From contig JBCBBJ010000004.1 of assembly GCA_038531745.1 (NCBI GenBank), positions 179,754-243,753 of the forward strand: a DNA stretch of 64,000 nt. The letters run 5' to 3'. Positions within the stretch are counted from its first letter, which is position 1. Every line of letters starts with the position of its first letter. Positions 33,504 to 43,113 of this stretch are shown piece after piece. Origin of the DNA: CALLPQ01 sp038531745. GTDB taxonomy: Bacteria > Pseudomonadota > Alphaproteobacteria > Caulobacterales > Parvularculaceae. The position numbers were made by a program, and so were the translations under genes. Under the pieces are notes generated by a model, which saw only the letters and a program-made list of their open reading frames with translations, was not told the DNA's origin and did not search any database.

Positions 33504-35873
33504 GTGACGTCGCATGCAGCCCCAACACAGCCCACTGACGGTAGACTTATCGCGGAGAGCCCGGCAGACGCCGCCATCACTGACGAGGAGATGGCAACCT
33601 TGCCGGCTGATACGTCTACGGATGAAGTGATCGCCGAAGCGCAGGCGCATGATCTTGCCGCCCATCAGGAATGGCTTGCCACCTCCCGCGCGCGGTTTGC
33701 CTTGTCTGGTCGGTTTGAGGGCGGTGAGCGTGATTGGCACGGCATGTCGCGTCAGGTCTGGCAATTAGCCCGGCTCAGCGCCGGCTTTTTGTTTTTTGCC
33801 ATGCTGGTCGGCTGGCCGCTTGGCAGCTATCTCGCTCACCGTGACCTGACGGGCTCGGGGGCAGGCTGGTCGCTTCTCGGGGCCTATCCCGCAGGGATCA
33901 TTCTTTTTGCGCTCGTGGTGCCGATTCTGGTGCTGTTTGCTGGCTATGTGTTGTCGCGGGCCATGACCACAGCGCAGGCTGGTGAAGCCATTGCCGATGC
34001 GGCGCGCTATTATGTTGAGCCCGATACCGCAGCATTACGCGAAGTGGAAACGGTTGGCACCGCCGTTCGGGCCCAGATGGAGGTGCTGAATAGCGGTCTT
34101 AACACCGCGCTGATGCGGCTCGCCGAAGTTGAAGCGATGATCCGCACCCACGTTGATGCCATTGAAAAAGCCGGTACCGTGATGGAGACAAAGGCGAGCG
34201 ATGCGGTGGGTAAAGTGGCCAGTGAGCGCTCGCGTCTAATGGACCTCACCGAAACACTTAATCTGCGTGCTGACGATTTTGCTCAAGCAATTGCCGTGCG
34301 CACCGAGGCCAATATTGCTGCGCTTGAGAAAGCCGATAGCGCCGCCAATCAAAGCGAGGCACACTTTGCCGAGCGTCTTGACGGTCTTGAGCAGGCGGCA
34401 GGCAGCGCCCTTTCCAGTTTTCAGACCCTGGTTGATGCTCTTGGCGGGGCGGACAATCAGATCAAGTCAGGCACCGCCGCCTTGCAGTCCTCAACCGAAC
34501 AAGCCAAAGCGTTGGGGGAAGAGGCCATCGCAAACAGCCGGGCCGCCACCCGCGCAGCCATTGATCAGGCGGTGATTGATGAGGCAGCGCGCGCCAATCT
34601 CGAGACGGTAAAAAGAGCCGTCGAAACCACCACGCAGGCAAGCAGCGATCAGGCCGTTGCCCTTGCCCAGGCCGAAGCAACACGCATTGCCGAAGCGGCA
34701 GTGAAGTCTGCCGAGGCACAGATTGAGAAAATCGCGCGTCATGCCGGTGACACCATCGAGATAACTGCGAATGAGGCTGCCGAGGCGGCCCGCACCCGCA
34801 AACAGGCGCTGACCCAGGCCCATGAGGCATTGGAAGAGGAAAATGCCCGATTGGAAAAGCTGATCGACGAGCAACAAAAACGGGCCGAACGTCTCGCGCA
34901 AACGATCGCTCTGCAGACGGAGAAATTGACGGCGGCCGCCAACGCTATACCGACTTTTGAGAACCCCGGTTTTAGCGATGCCGCGCAACAGCCCCCGGCG
35001 GGTAACGCCGCCCACAATGGCGCAAGCGCGCCCGCGCCATCAGACCCAGCCCCAGATGACGAAGAAAAGCCAAGGCCCTTGCGTTGGCGTTTTGGCGATA
35101 AGGATGCGCCGGGTGACATTGATGGCGCACCCGGGTCCGAGGCCACCACCATGGAGGCTAATTCCTCGGCGCCAACTGGCCCCGTTTTGTTGGAGGCTGA
35201 CCACTCGGTGCAAACGCCGCGCGAGGATTTGGAGCGGTTGGGCGAATTGGCCCGTGATCTTGCCGAACGACGCGGCACCCGGCGCACCCGCGACAACACC
35301 GGCGGCCGTGCGAATGGCCGTGATCCTAATTCATCCGTATCAAAACAACGTGGCGCCAAAGGGTTTGGGTCGAAAAGCTGGAAGGATATTCTTGCCGCCG
35401 CGGATGGGGCACAGCCGCTCGACCTCACCGACGGCAAAATTGATGATCAGCCCTCAGATGAACCTGCCGGTAGTGCCATCGATGAGACGCAAACCGCCAA
35501 CATGTCTGAAGCGGAGGTGCGGGCGATTACGGTGATTGAGCGGTTACAGCACTTTACCAGGGTGCTCGATTCGCGGCTCTACGGTGCCTCGCCGCCTGGG
35601 CTTATCTCGCGCTTTGAAAAGGGCGACCGCAATGTGTTCGCGAACCGGCTCCTCCGGCTCAATGAAAGTGATGTGAAAAAACGCATCCGCCTTGAATGTG
35701 CAAAAGATCGCCAGTTTGAGCGCGATATTCGCCGGTTTCTCAGTGATTTTGATGGCCTCCTGGAAGAAGCGGCGCAATCTGACTTCGTTGACGACGAGCT
35801 TCGTGAATATCTTGGTTCCCCGCTGGGGAGAATGTATCTGCTCATTGGCGAGATTGTTGGTTATTTTGCCTGA
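33504..35873 (+). CDS. membrane-anchored coiled-coil protein, TipN-like
   Basis: The protein has 789 residues. A Glu/Asp-rich N-terminus is followed by two membrane helices (about 90-110 and 127-150), a long Ala/Glu-rich coiled coil (about 180-490), a low-complexity Pro/Ala and acidic linker (490-690), and a compact C-terminal domain (about 695-789) ending in LGSPLGRMYLLIGEIVGYFA. The order of two N-terminal helices plus coiled coil is that of the pole-marking protein TipN of Caulobacter. I do not have a residue-level match, so the identity is tentative. GTG 33504 follows AGGA. apt lies 41 bases downstream. Overall this is more secure as a structural description than as a function. Confidence 0.7.
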   Translation: MTSHAAPTQPTDGRLIAESPADAAITDEEMATLPADTSTDEVIAEAQAHDLAAHQEWLATSRARFALSGRFEGGERDWHGMSRQVWQLARLSAGFLFFAMLVGWPLGSYLAHRDLTGSGAGWSLLGAYPAGIILFALVVPILVLFAGYVLSRAMTTAQAGEAIADAARYYVEPDTAALREVETVGTAVRAQMEVLNSGLNTALMRLAEVEAMIRTHVDAIEKAGTVMETKASDAVGKVASERSRLMDLTETLNLRADDFAQAIAVRTEANIAALEKADSAANQSEAHFAERLDGLEQAAGSALSSFQTLVDALGGADNQIKSGTAALQSSTEQAKALGEEAIANSRAATRAAIDQAVIDEAARANLETVKRAVETTTQASSDQAVALAQAEATRIAEAAVKSAEAQIEKIARHAGDTIEITANEAAEAARTRKQALTQAHEALEEENARLEKLIDEQQKRAERLAQTIALQTEKLTAAANAIPTFENPGFSDAAQQPPAGNAAHNGASAPAPSDPAPDDEEKPRPLRWRFGDKDAPGDIDGAPGSEATTMEANSSAPTGPVLLEADHSVQTPREDLERLGELARDLAERRGTRRTRDNTGGRANGRDPNSSVSKQRGAKGFGSKSWKDILAAADGAQPLDLTDGKIDDQPSDEPAGSAIDETQTANMSEAEVRAITVIERLQHFTRVLDSRLYGASPPGLISRFEKGDRNVFANRLLRLNESDVKKRIRLECAKDRQFERDIRRFLSDFDGLLEEAAQSDFVDDELREYLGSPLGRMYLLIGEIVGYFA

Positions 35874-35914
35874 TGCCGCGGGTGGTATAGGGCATTCATC
35901 GGGACCCGGAACTT

Positions 35915-36445
35915 ATGACTGATCTGAAAACCCTCATTCGAACGATCCCCGACTATCCCAAGGCCGGGATCATGTTTCGCGATATCACCACGCTACTCAG
36001 TGATGCACGTGGCTTTCGCCGCCTCGTTGATGAGATGGTGCAACCGCTTGCAGGCGAAAAGATCGACAAAGTTGCCGGTATTGAAGCCCGCGGTTTTATT
36101 CTGGGCGGGGCGATTGCCCACCAACTGAGCGTCGGATTTATTCCTGTCCGCAAGAAGGGAAAGCTGCCCTTTGAGACGTTCAGTCAGTCCTATGAGCTGG
36201 AATATGGGACCGATGCCGTTGAAATTCATACCGATGCTATTGGGGCGGGGGAGCGCATTTTGCTGGTTGATGATTTGATTGCAACGGGGGGCACAGCCAT
36301 CGCCGCAATCCAGCTGTTGGAACGGGCCGGTGCGCAGATTGAGTTATGTTCTTTTGTTGTTGATCTGCCTGATCTTGGCGGTGCGGAAAAACTCCGCCAG
36401 CTTGGTCATACGGTTAGTACACTGATTGACTTTGAAGGTCACTAG
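35915..36445 (+). CDS. apt: adenine phosphoribosyltransferase
   Basis: This purine-salvage enzyme has 176 residues and makes AMP from adenine and PRPP. It begins in the family pattern (LIRTIPDYPKAGIMFRDITTLL) and carries the PRPP loop ILLVDDLIATGGTA (about 112-125). VAGIEARGFILGGAIA and VRKKGKLPFET are further Apt blocks. It is cytoplasmic. Its last 32 bases overlap the convergent acyltransferase gene. Confidence 0.95.
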   Translation: MTDLKTLIRTIPDYPKAGIMFRDITTLLSDARGFRRLVDEMVQPLAGEKIDKVAGIEARGFILGGAIAHQLSVGFIPVRKKGKLPFETFSQSYELEYGTDAVEIHTDAIGAGERILLVDDLIATGGTAIAAIQLLERAGAQIELCSFVVDLPDLGGAEKLRQLGHTVSTLIDFEGH

Positions 36446-37544
36446 ACTGATTTGTCGTCCGGCGCGCCAAGCGACGTCGAAACCAGGCGATGAGTGGTTT
36501 TTCCACATAAAGATGGGTGAGTGCCGTTACGGCAGCGGTCGCAACGCAAAAAGCGGCAATCAGCGCAACATTGTCGAGAGGGCCGGGCCCGGTAAAGCGC
36601 GCCATTACTTTGCCCACCACCAGAAAAACCGGAATATGGACAAGATAAAGCGCATAGGATGCATCGCCCAAAGCGCTGGCCCATCGCGGCGCGGTCCATC
36701 CTGATCGCCATTCCAAAGCCACGGCGCCATAGACAAGCAACCCAAAAGGGATCGCAAAGATCAGTGTACGAACACCATGGTCTGTCACCGCCTTTGGAAA
36801 CAGGAGGGCGCCCAGGGGTCCCAGCAGACAAAAGAGCCAGAAGAGCGCGATCAGCAAAATTGATTTGCCATGGCTGGTCACGCCCCTCAGCGTCAGGCCC
36901 GCCACCATCGCGCCAAGCAGAAATTCATAGGTTAGGGGGCTGAAGATCACGATTGTCCAGGCATTGACCCCATGAAGCCCGGCCCCATAAGCCATGGCAA
37001 TCCCCAGACCCCACGCGGCCAACAAAATGACACGCCAGCGGGGGGGCATCAGCAGGCAGAGCCCCATCACCAGATAAAAATACATCTCATGGATCAACGT
37101 CCAGCCCACGGGCACAATAGGCAGACGATCTGCGGGGACCAGTAAAAACGCCCGCACCGGATCGCCCAGTGCCGTTGCCTCGCCGAACAGGATATATTTC
37201 CCGCCATAAAGCACCAGCAAAAGCACCGTAACGAACCAATATAATGGATAAATACGGCTAACCCGCCGCAGCAAAAATGAGCCGGCCAGGGACACACCAT
37301 GGCTCGGCTTGTCGCGACTGTCGGCAAAATGGGGCCAGGTCACATAGACCATCACAAACCCCGAGATCACAAAGAAAAGATCAACGCCGGTCACGCCAAT
37401 TTCAAGAAAGCCAGGCAGCAGTATTTGCGGCCCACCGCCATAATCGCGTTCGCCGCCCACCAGGTGCGCCATAAAGACAAGCAACGCCGCCAGACCGCGC
37501 AAGCCTTGAATGTTCGTGATTTTACCGGGCGCAGATTGTGTCAT
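36414..37544 (-). CDS. acyltransferase family 3 membrane protein
   Basis: The protein has 376 residues with about ten membrane helices and the acyltransferase-3 start NIQGLRGLAALLVFMAHL, holding the His of the family. GVDLFFVISGFVM follows near residue 55, and LRRVSRIYPLYWFV is the next family block. Such proteins O-acetylate surface sugars or antibiotics at the inner membrane. No polysaccharide cluster surrounds it. The 3' end overlaps apt by 32 bases on the opposite strand. Confidence 0.9.
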   Translation of the reverse strand: MTQSAPGKITNIQGLRGLAALLVFMAHLVGGERDYGGGPQILLPGFLEIGVTGVDLFFVISGFVMVYVTWPHFADSRDKPSHGVSLAGSFLLRRVSRIYPLYWFVTVLLLVLYGGKYILFGEATALGDPVRAFLLVPADRLPIVPVGWTLIHEMYFYLVMGLCLLMPPRWRVILLAAWGLGIAMAYGAGLHGVNAWTIVIFSPLTYEFLLGAMVAGLTLRGVTSHGKSILLIALFWLFCLLGPLGALLFPKAVTDHGVRTLIFAIPFGLLVYGAVALEWRSGWTAPRWASALGDASYALYLVHIPVFLVVGKVMARFTGPGPLDNVALIAAFCVATAAVTALTHLYVEKPLIAWFRRRLARRTTNQSSDLQSQSVY

Positions 37545-37592
37545 AGGCTAACGGAAGACCTATTGGGCGGTGAATGGAAAAAGAGGATCGCA

Positions 37593-39092
37593 ATGGATTT
37601 TTTGATGGCTGCAACCATACCGGTGCTGAACGCCTTAGCCACGTTTTTTATCGTGGCGGTGGGCCTGGGTGTGTTGACGTTTCTGTTTCTTTTTATCTCT
37701 GACAGAACTCAATCGCGCGATGCGATCCGTCATAATTATCCGGTTATCGGTCGGTTCCGGGACCTTTTCACCCATCTGGGCGAGTTTTTCCGGCAATACT
37801 TTTTTGCCCTCGACCGCGAAGAGATGCCTTTTAACCGGGCCGAACGCGACTGGATTTATAAGTCATCCAAGGGGCGCAACAATACCATTCCCTTTGGCTC
37901 CACGCGCAATCTGACTCTCGCGGGCACGCCAATTTTTGTAAATTGTGCCTTCCCGAAACTGGATGATGAGGCGCTTGATCCACCGGCCGTTCGGTTTGGT
38001 CCGTATACACCGAACCCGTATGATGCCGCATCGATCATCAACATTTCGGGCATGAGTTATGGCGCACTCTCAAAGCCAGCGGTAAAGGCGCTTTCACACG
38101 GCGCAAAAAAAGCCGGGTGCTGGATGAATACCGGAGAAGGTGGTCTGTCGCCCTATCATTTGTCGGGCGGTGCGGACATCGTTTTTCAGATTGGCACAGC
38201 AAAGTATGGGGTGCGCCACGAGGATGGCCAGCTCTCCGATCAGAAACTGGCTGAGCTTGCCAACCGGCCTGAGGTCAAGATGATCGAAGTGAAAATGGCT
38301 CAGGGCGCAAAGCCAGGCAAGGGCGGTATTCTGCCTGCGGAAAAAGTAAACGCCGAAGTGGCCAAAATCCGCGGCATTAAAAAGAACGCGCCGTCGATCT
38401 CGCCCAACCGCCATCCGGAAGTGGATTCAATTGGCGATCTTCTCGATTTTGTCGACCATGTGCGCAGTGTCTCGCAATTGCCGGTGGGTATTAAAACCGT
38501 CATTGGCGCCTATGGCTGGCTTTATGAATTGTGCGATGAGATCGAAAAGCGCGGGCTCGAATTTGCTCCTGACTTTATCACTGTGGACGGCGGCGATGGC
38601 GGCACGGGGGCGGCGCCCATGTCGCTTATGGACAATGTGGGCCTGCCCTTAAAACAGGCTTTGCCCATGGTTGTGGACATCCTCAATCGCCGCGGCATGA
38701 AAGAACGGATCAAAGTGATCGCATCGGGTAAGCTGGTGACCCCGGCTGAGGTGGCCTGGGCCTATTGTGCGGGGGCGGATATTGCCCTGACGGCACGGGG
38801 TTTCATGTTCTCGCTGGGTTGTATCCAGGCCATGCGCTGTCATACCAACAGTTGCCCCACCGGCATAACGACCCACAAAAAGCATTTGCAAGGCGGGCTG
38901 GACCCCAAGGTTAAGTCAGAGAATGTGGCGCGGTATGTGGAGAAAATGCGGAAAGATGTGGCGATGATCGCCCATTCCTGCGGCGCCGACCACGCCCGGA
39001 ACCTGCAACGCCATCACGTACGGATGGTACAGCCCGATGGGCAATCGATCCCGCTGGATGAATTGCTGATGCGCAATGAACCGATAATGTGA
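37593..39092 (+). CDS. FMN-binding glutamate synthase family protein, membrane-anchored
   Basis: The protein has 499 residues. An N-terminal membrane segment (about 10-34) is followed by the glutamate synthase alpha/beta barrel domain: ISGMSYGALSKPAVKALSHGAK, NTGEGGLSPYH, ITVDGGDGGTGAAPMSLMD, and SLGCIQAMRCHTNSCPTGI with the three Cys of a [3Fe-4S] cluster. The glutaminase and structural domains of GltB are absent. ATG 37593 follows AGAGGA; the frame opens earlier inside the divergent gene. Members of this stand-alone group have uncertain reactions. Confidence 0.88.
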   Translation: MDFLMAATIPVLNALATFFIVAVGLGVLTFLFLFISDRTQSRDAIRHNYPVIGRFRDLFTHLGEFFRQYFFALDREEMPFNRAERDWIYKSSKGRNNTIPFGSTRNLTLAGTPIFVNCAFPKLDDEALDPPAVRFGPYTPNPYDAASIINISGMSYGALSKPAVKALSHGAKKAGCWMNTGEGGLSPYHLSGGADIVFQIGTAKYGVRHEDGQLSDQKLAELANRPEVKMIEVKMAQGAKPGKGGILPAEKVNAEVAKIRGIKKNAPSISPNRHPEVDSIGDLLDFVDHVRSVSQLPVGIKTVIGAYGWLYELCDEIEKRGLEFAPDFITVDGGDGGTGAAPMSLMDNVGLPLKQALPMVVDILNRRGMKERIKVIASGKLVTPAEVAWAYCAGADIALTARGFMFSLGCIQAMRCHTNSCPTGITTHKKHLQGGLDPKVKSENVARYVEKMRKDVAMIAHSCGADHARNLQRHHVRMVQPDGQSIPLDELLMRNEPIM

Positions 39093-39115
39093 CGGATAGT
39101 ATGCTAACCGTCTGA

Positions 39116-39286
39116 ACGAAACGGCAAAGCGGCGAAGAATACGAGGATAAAGCACCGCTCGTTTTAATTGGCGTCAACTACCAACATTCGAGACGACCGC
39201 TGAAGCGCTTTCTTCAGGATATGGAACTTCGTATCTTTGCGAAAAAACTCATTCTGTCGGACCCGGAGGGCTACCGCGAAGGTTAG
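39116..39286 (+). pseudogene. possible gene relic, 56 open codons without start
   Basis: After a TGA at 39113 the frame stays open to TAG at 39284. It reads like protein sequence (APLVLIGVNYQHSRRPLKRF then ELRIFAKKLILSDPEGYR) yet has no start codon near its beginning. I do not recognise the family. It may be the tail of a decayed gene or chance. The remainder of the 39093-39318 gap shows nothing. Confidence 0.25.
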
Positions 39287-39318
39287 GGACTTACGACCCG
39301 AACTTATTTGAAGACGCG

Positions 39319-39876
39319 CTAATTCATCCGGTGGCGCAAATCGGCGATCGATTTTTCGATTAGGGCGCTTTGCGCACCGCTATCCATGCGTTCATTGATG
39401 ATGGTGCGGGCCGCCGCGATGGCAACGTCTGTGGTCTGATTACGCACATCGGCGATGGCTTGTGCTTCCGCCCGCGCAATCTTTTCTTCAGCGGACTTTG
39501 CCCGGCGCTCTAATTGGTCATTGATTTTCTGGCGCGCGTCCCGGCCCATGCGGTCGGCGTCGCGTTTGGCTTGCTCAATAATCCCCTTGGCTTCGTCTTC
39601 GGCCTCGCGTTGGCGGCGTTGATATTGGGCAAGCAATTCCTGCGCTTCTTCGCGTAGTCGGCGGGCGGCCTCCAGCTCGTCAGCAATTTTCTCTTTACGC
39701 TGATCAAGTAGACCGGCCACGGTTTTATGAACGCCCAGCCGCCAGAAAATACCCACCACGGCCAAAAAACCAAGGCTCACCCAAAAGGTTGTATCCTGGA
39801 GGAGACCGGAGGAATGGCCAGCCTCGCCGGCTGCTTCGTCTGCGGCAATCACTAAAAAGCTCACGGGGCTCCACAT
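39319..39876 (-). CDS. atpF: F0F1 ATP synthase subunit b
   Basis: This peripheral-stalk subunit has 185 residues: a short periplasmic N-terminus, one membrane helix (about 30-50, FWVSLGFLAVVGIFWRLGV), then a long charged helix of Arg/Glu/Ala heptads. AAAGG precedes the ATG. It is the last gene of the operon, 65 bases after the b' gene. With b' it forms the heterodimeric stalk typical of alphaproteobacteria. Confidence 0.93.
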   Translation of the reverse strand: MWSPVSFLVIAADEAAGEAGHSSGLLQDTTFWVSLGFLAVVGIFWRLGVHKTVAGLLDQRKEKIADELEAARRLREEAQELLAQYQRRQREAEDEAKGIIEQAKRDADRMGRDARQKINDQLERRAKSAEEKIARAEAQAIADVRNQTTDVAIAAARTIINERMDSGAQSALIEKSIADLRHRMN

Positions 39877-39941
39877 AAAACGGCCTTTAGGTTGTCTGGC
39901 GGGGCGGGCGGATCAAAACGCCGTCGCGCCCGCGCGCTCGA

Positions 39942-40496
39942 TCAGTTTTGCAGGGCGCCAGAGACCGCGTCGGTAATGGCGTCATTGGATGGGACTTCTT
40001 CGATCAGAGTTTCCACAACGGCGCGGGTTGTCTGCGTTGCGGCCTCGCGGACCTTCTCAGCGGCGCTCCCGCGCATGTCGGCGATCCGTTTTTCCGCATT
40101 GGCAACCTTGGTGGCAAGCTCCGCCTCCATGGAAGATTGCAGGTCGGCAATCTCCTCATTGATTGCATTGCGGGTTTCCCCGGCGATGGTTTGGGCTTTC
40201 GCCCGCGCATCGCTCAACGCTTCCTCATATCCCGTTTGGGCCTCTTCAGCCTCGAGCCGAAACTCCGCGGCTCTGTCGAGATCATCGGCGATGCGGTCCT
40301 TACGCTCCTCAATGATCCCCCCAAGACGCGGCAGAATATTGCTGCTCATCTGCCAGAACAGAATGGCAAACGTAACCGCAAGCCAAAAAAGCTGGCTTGA
40401 ATAGGTCGACACGTCCATTTGCGGCAAACCACCGCCAGAGGCTTCTTTCACCTCTTCGGCAATGATTATCAGGGTTGGAATTATCTGACCGGACAA
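39942..40496 (-). CDS. atpG: F0F1 ATP synthase subunit b'
   Basis: This second stalk subunit has 184 residues. The N-terminal leader is followed by a membrane helix (SSQLFWLAVTFAILFWQMSSNILPRL, about 32-58) and a long coiled coil. It starts with TTG at 40496, supported by AGGAG at the right distance; the next ATG lies 26 codons in, close to the membrane helix. The divergence from the b subunit and the order c-b'-b are as in photosynthetic and other alphaproteobacteria. Confidence 0.92.
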   Translation of the reverse strand: MSGQIIPTLIIIAEEVKEASGGGLPQMDVSTYSSQLFWLAVTFAILFWQMSSNILPRLGGIIEERKDRIADDLDRAAEFRLEAEEAQTGYEEALSDARAKAQTIAGETRNAINEEIADLQSSMEAELATKVANAEKRIADMRGSAAEKVREAATQTTRAVVETLIEEVPSNDAITDAVSGALQN

Positions 40497-40547
40497 ACCA
40501 GGCTCCTGTGGTGGGGTCGGGGCGGGCGCGTACCGTCGGCGAGCGCT

Positions 40548-40775
40548 CTAAAAGACCACCAGAATGAGAATTGAAATCACGAAGCCGAGGAGGCCGGTGA
40601 ATTCGGTCAGCGCGAACGCCAGCAGCAGTGTTTGCTGGTTAGCAGCGGCGGCGGACGGGTTACGGAAAGCACCGGAAAGAAAGTTACCGAAGATAATTCC
40701 TAGACCGATGGCTGCACCGGCGAGGGGGAGAGAGGCGATACCCGCGCCAATATATTTTGCTGCATCTGCTTCCAT
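40548..40775 (-). CDS. atpE: F0F1 ATP synthase subunit c
   Basis: This rotor-ring subunit has 75 residues: two membrane helices joined by a polar loop (FRNPSAAAANQQ), with the ion-carrying Glu in ALTEFTGLLGFVI (residue 58). The Glu environment fits proton coupling. It is placed between subunits a and b' as usual. Confidence 0.96.
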   Translation of the reverse strand: MEADAAKYIGAGIASLPLAGAAIGLGIIFGNFLSGAFRNPSAAAANQQTLLLAFALTEFTGLLGFVISILILVVF

Positions 40776-40939
40776 TTTTATAGCTCCTGCGTTTGTGGAA
40801 AGGGCGGTGAAAACCCGCGCGTTCTTTGTTGGCCGTTCGAGTGCAATGGGCCCTGGGAAAAGTCAATAGGGGGTTTGGGTGTGTTCCTGATCATCGACGG
40901 TGCGCCCCGCAGGCGCCCGACTGTTCTTCTTGAATTTGG

Positions 40940-41800
40940 CTAGTGAGAGGCGGCGTGTTCAGCATCATTCAGATACATGCAGGTCAGGATAGCGAAGACA
41001 TAGGCCTGCAAAAATGCCACCAGAAATTCCAGCATCATAACTGCAACGATGCCCAGCAGGGGAATCACCGACAGCACTTTCAAAAACGCGCCGGCACCCA
41101 ATAAGGACACCACAAAGCCCGCAAAAACCTTAAGGATAATGTGGCCAGCAAACATGTTTGCAAAAAGCCGGATACCAAGGCTTAAGGGGCGCGATAAAAA
41201 CGAGATAAACTCAATCAGCACGATCAGCGGTAACAACCAGACCGGCACACCCGACGGCACGAAAAGCTTGAAAAAGCCAAAGCCATTTTTGAAGAGGCCA
41301 TAAATGATCACAATGCTGATCGTCATGAGGGCCATGGCCAACGTGACAATGATATGGCTGGTGGGGGTGAATGTGTGAAAACTGTGAGGCAGGCCGGGGA
41401 TTGAAGGCAGCAGGCCAAAGAAATTGTTGAGGAGGATGAAGATAAACAGCGTGAACACGTAGGGGAAAAACTTCATGCCTTCCGGGCCGATGGCGTCGCG
41501 CACCATATTGGCCACGAATTCATACATCACCTCGGCAACAGACTGGGCCCGCCCGGGGATCAGCGCGCGCCCACGCGTTGCCATAAAGAAAAAGATCAAC
41601 GCCGCGCCCATGGAAATCACCATCCATAAAGAGGAATTGGTGAACGAGATATCGAACCCGAACAGTTCCAGCGTGGAAATCGGGATAATCTCAAACTGCT
41701 CCATCGGGTCAGCAGCAATCAAGGGTGCGCCCCGTGAAAAAACCCAGCCGGTGATAGCCGAGAGGAGTGCCGTCAAAGTGTCGGTGTGATCAAACAACAT
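40940..41800 (-). CDS. atpB: F0F1 ATP synthase subunit a
   Basis: This membrane subunit of the proton channel has 286 residues and 5-6 helices. The essential Arg lies in RPLSLGIRLFANMFAGHII, and FFPYVFTLFIFILLNNFFGLLP is the usual earlier block. The first ATG (41800) gives a hydrophobic N-terminal extension before MEQFEIIPI; the later Met has no ribosome site. It follows atpI in the operon. Confidence 0.95.
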   Translation of the reverse strand: MLFDHTDTLTALLSAITGWVFSRGAPLIAADPMEQFEIIPISTLELFGFDISFTNSSLWMVISMGAALIFFFMATRGRALIPGRAQSVAEVMYEFVANMVRDAIGPEGMKFFPYVFTLFIFILLNNFFGLLPSIPGLPHSFHTFTPTSHIIVTLAMALMTISIVIIYGLFKNGFGFFKLFVPSGVPVWLLPLIVLIEFISFLSRPLSLGIRLFANMFAGHIILKVFAGFVVSLLGAGAFLKVLSVIPLLGIVAVMMLEFLVAFLQAYVFAILTCMYLNDAEHAASH

Positions 41801-41938
41801 CTATCATTCCGTCCAGGGTGCTCATGGGTGCCTCGCCTGATTGGTACCGCAACCGCTGCCACCGATGAGACCGGTTGGCCGGTGACCCACCGCGTGGGCG
41901 CCTGTAACCAAAACGTGGAAGCCCTGAAAGCCCGTATT

Positions 41939-42319
41939 TTAGTCTTCTGTTATGCGCGCTGAGGCCTCGTCTGACATGGGCGCATTCGGTTGAACCGGTT
42001 GCGCCGACATCTTCTTCATAAGCCGCAGCACGTTCATGAATGCCGCTGCCATACCCAGCGCCAAGCCAATTAGCAAGAACAACGGCAAGCGTCCCGTCAA
42101 TAAATCGAGACCATAGCCCAAGGCCCCCCCCACCAGCAGGGCCGCAATCAGCTCCGATGCCAGTTTAATCCCCAAACCCATGGCCTGGCCGCGTGCCTGT
42201 TGGGCCTCGGCCGCCTGTGTCCCGTCGCGGTCGGCTCTGGCTTCATCAAGGCGTTGGGCAAAATCGTTGAAGGCCGCCTGGGCCTCATTGTCAGGTGATT
42301 TATTGGCGTTCTGGTTCAT
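41939..42319 (-). CDS. atpI: ATP synthase assembly protein AtpI
   Basis: The protein has 126 residues: a charged N-terminal half (with RLDEARADRDG) and two membrane helices (LASELIAALLVGGALGYGLD and LPLFLLIGLALGMAAAFMNVLRL), the AtpI/AtpZ pattern. It is first in the F0 operon and helps c-ring assembly in relatives. The gap to atpB is 138 bases. Confidence 0.88.
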   Translation of the reverse strand: MNQNANKSPDNEAQAAFNDFAQRLDEARADRDGTQAAEAQQARGQAMGLGIKLASELIAALLVGGALGYGLDLLTGRLPLFLLIGLALGMAAAFMNVLRLMKKMSAQPVQPNAPMSDEASARITED

Positions 42320-42453
42320 GGCCGGTCTCCTCGCCCGCTGATTCGGTTCGGGCTAATGCATTTTGCGGCAACGTGGGCGCGGTTCGCTGACCGGAAACGC
42401 CTAAAAACTAAGCCGGAAAGCGTCATCCTAATGCCAATTCAAGCGATGATGCT

Positions 42454-43017
42454 TTAGTCTGCCCGCTTGACGAATTCCAGCGTTTCGGTGTGCACGATAA
42501 TCCGATCGCCAACACTCACATAGGGCGGCACCATGACGCGCAGGCCATTATCCACCGTTGATGGCTTGTAGGACGAAGATGCGGTCTGGCCCTTCACCGT
42601 GGGTTCGGTTTCGGTAATTTCCACCGTCACCTGTTCCGGCAGCGTAACGCCGATGGCCCGCCCCTCATGCATCTCCACCACAACCTGCATGCCGTCCTGT
42701 AAAAAGGCGCGGCGCTCCCCGATCATGTCCGTGGGGATATTGGTTTGTTCAAAGGTTTCTGCGTCCATAAAGACCAGCATGTCCCCCTCTTCATAGAGAA
42801 AGGTAAAGTCTTTTTGCTCCAGGCGCACGCGCTCCACGGTTTCGGAGGCGCGGAACCGCTCATTGAGCTTGCGTCCATCGAGCAGGTTTTTCAGCTCAAC
42901 CTGCGCATAGGCGGGCCCTTTGCCTGGTTTTACGGCGCCTGTCTTAACCGCAATCCACAGACTGTCCTGATGCTGAATGACATTGCCAACACGAATTTCG
43001 TTGCCGTTTATCTTCAT
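42454..43017 (-). CDS. efp: translation elongation factor P
   Basis: This factor has 187 residues and relieves ribosome stalling at proline stretches. MKINGNEIRVGNVIQ starts the KOW-like domain, and the modified-lysine loop reads VKPGKGPAYAQV (Lys33). Two OB domains follow, ending in the conserved VGDRIIVHTETLEFVKRAD. The start at 43017 is chosen by homology, since the frame runs further upstream. Confidence 0.96.
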   Translation of the reverse strand: MKINGNEIRVGNVIQHQDSLWIAVKTGAVKPGKGPAYAQVELKNLLDGRKLNERFRASETVERVRLEQKDFTFLYEEGDMLVFMDAETFEQTNIPTDMIGERRAFLQDGMQVVVEMHEGRAIGVTLPEQVTVEITETEPTVKGQTASSSYKPSTVDNGLRVMVPPYVSVGDRIIVHTETLEFVKRAD

Positions 43018-43113
43018 GGGCCCTTGTCCTTTCGTTTGCACGTGCGCGCGCAGCGCGAGGGGTAGCAGGCCCCTTACGGTCCCGCAACGCTGATCTGCCC
43101 GCATGCCGATCAG

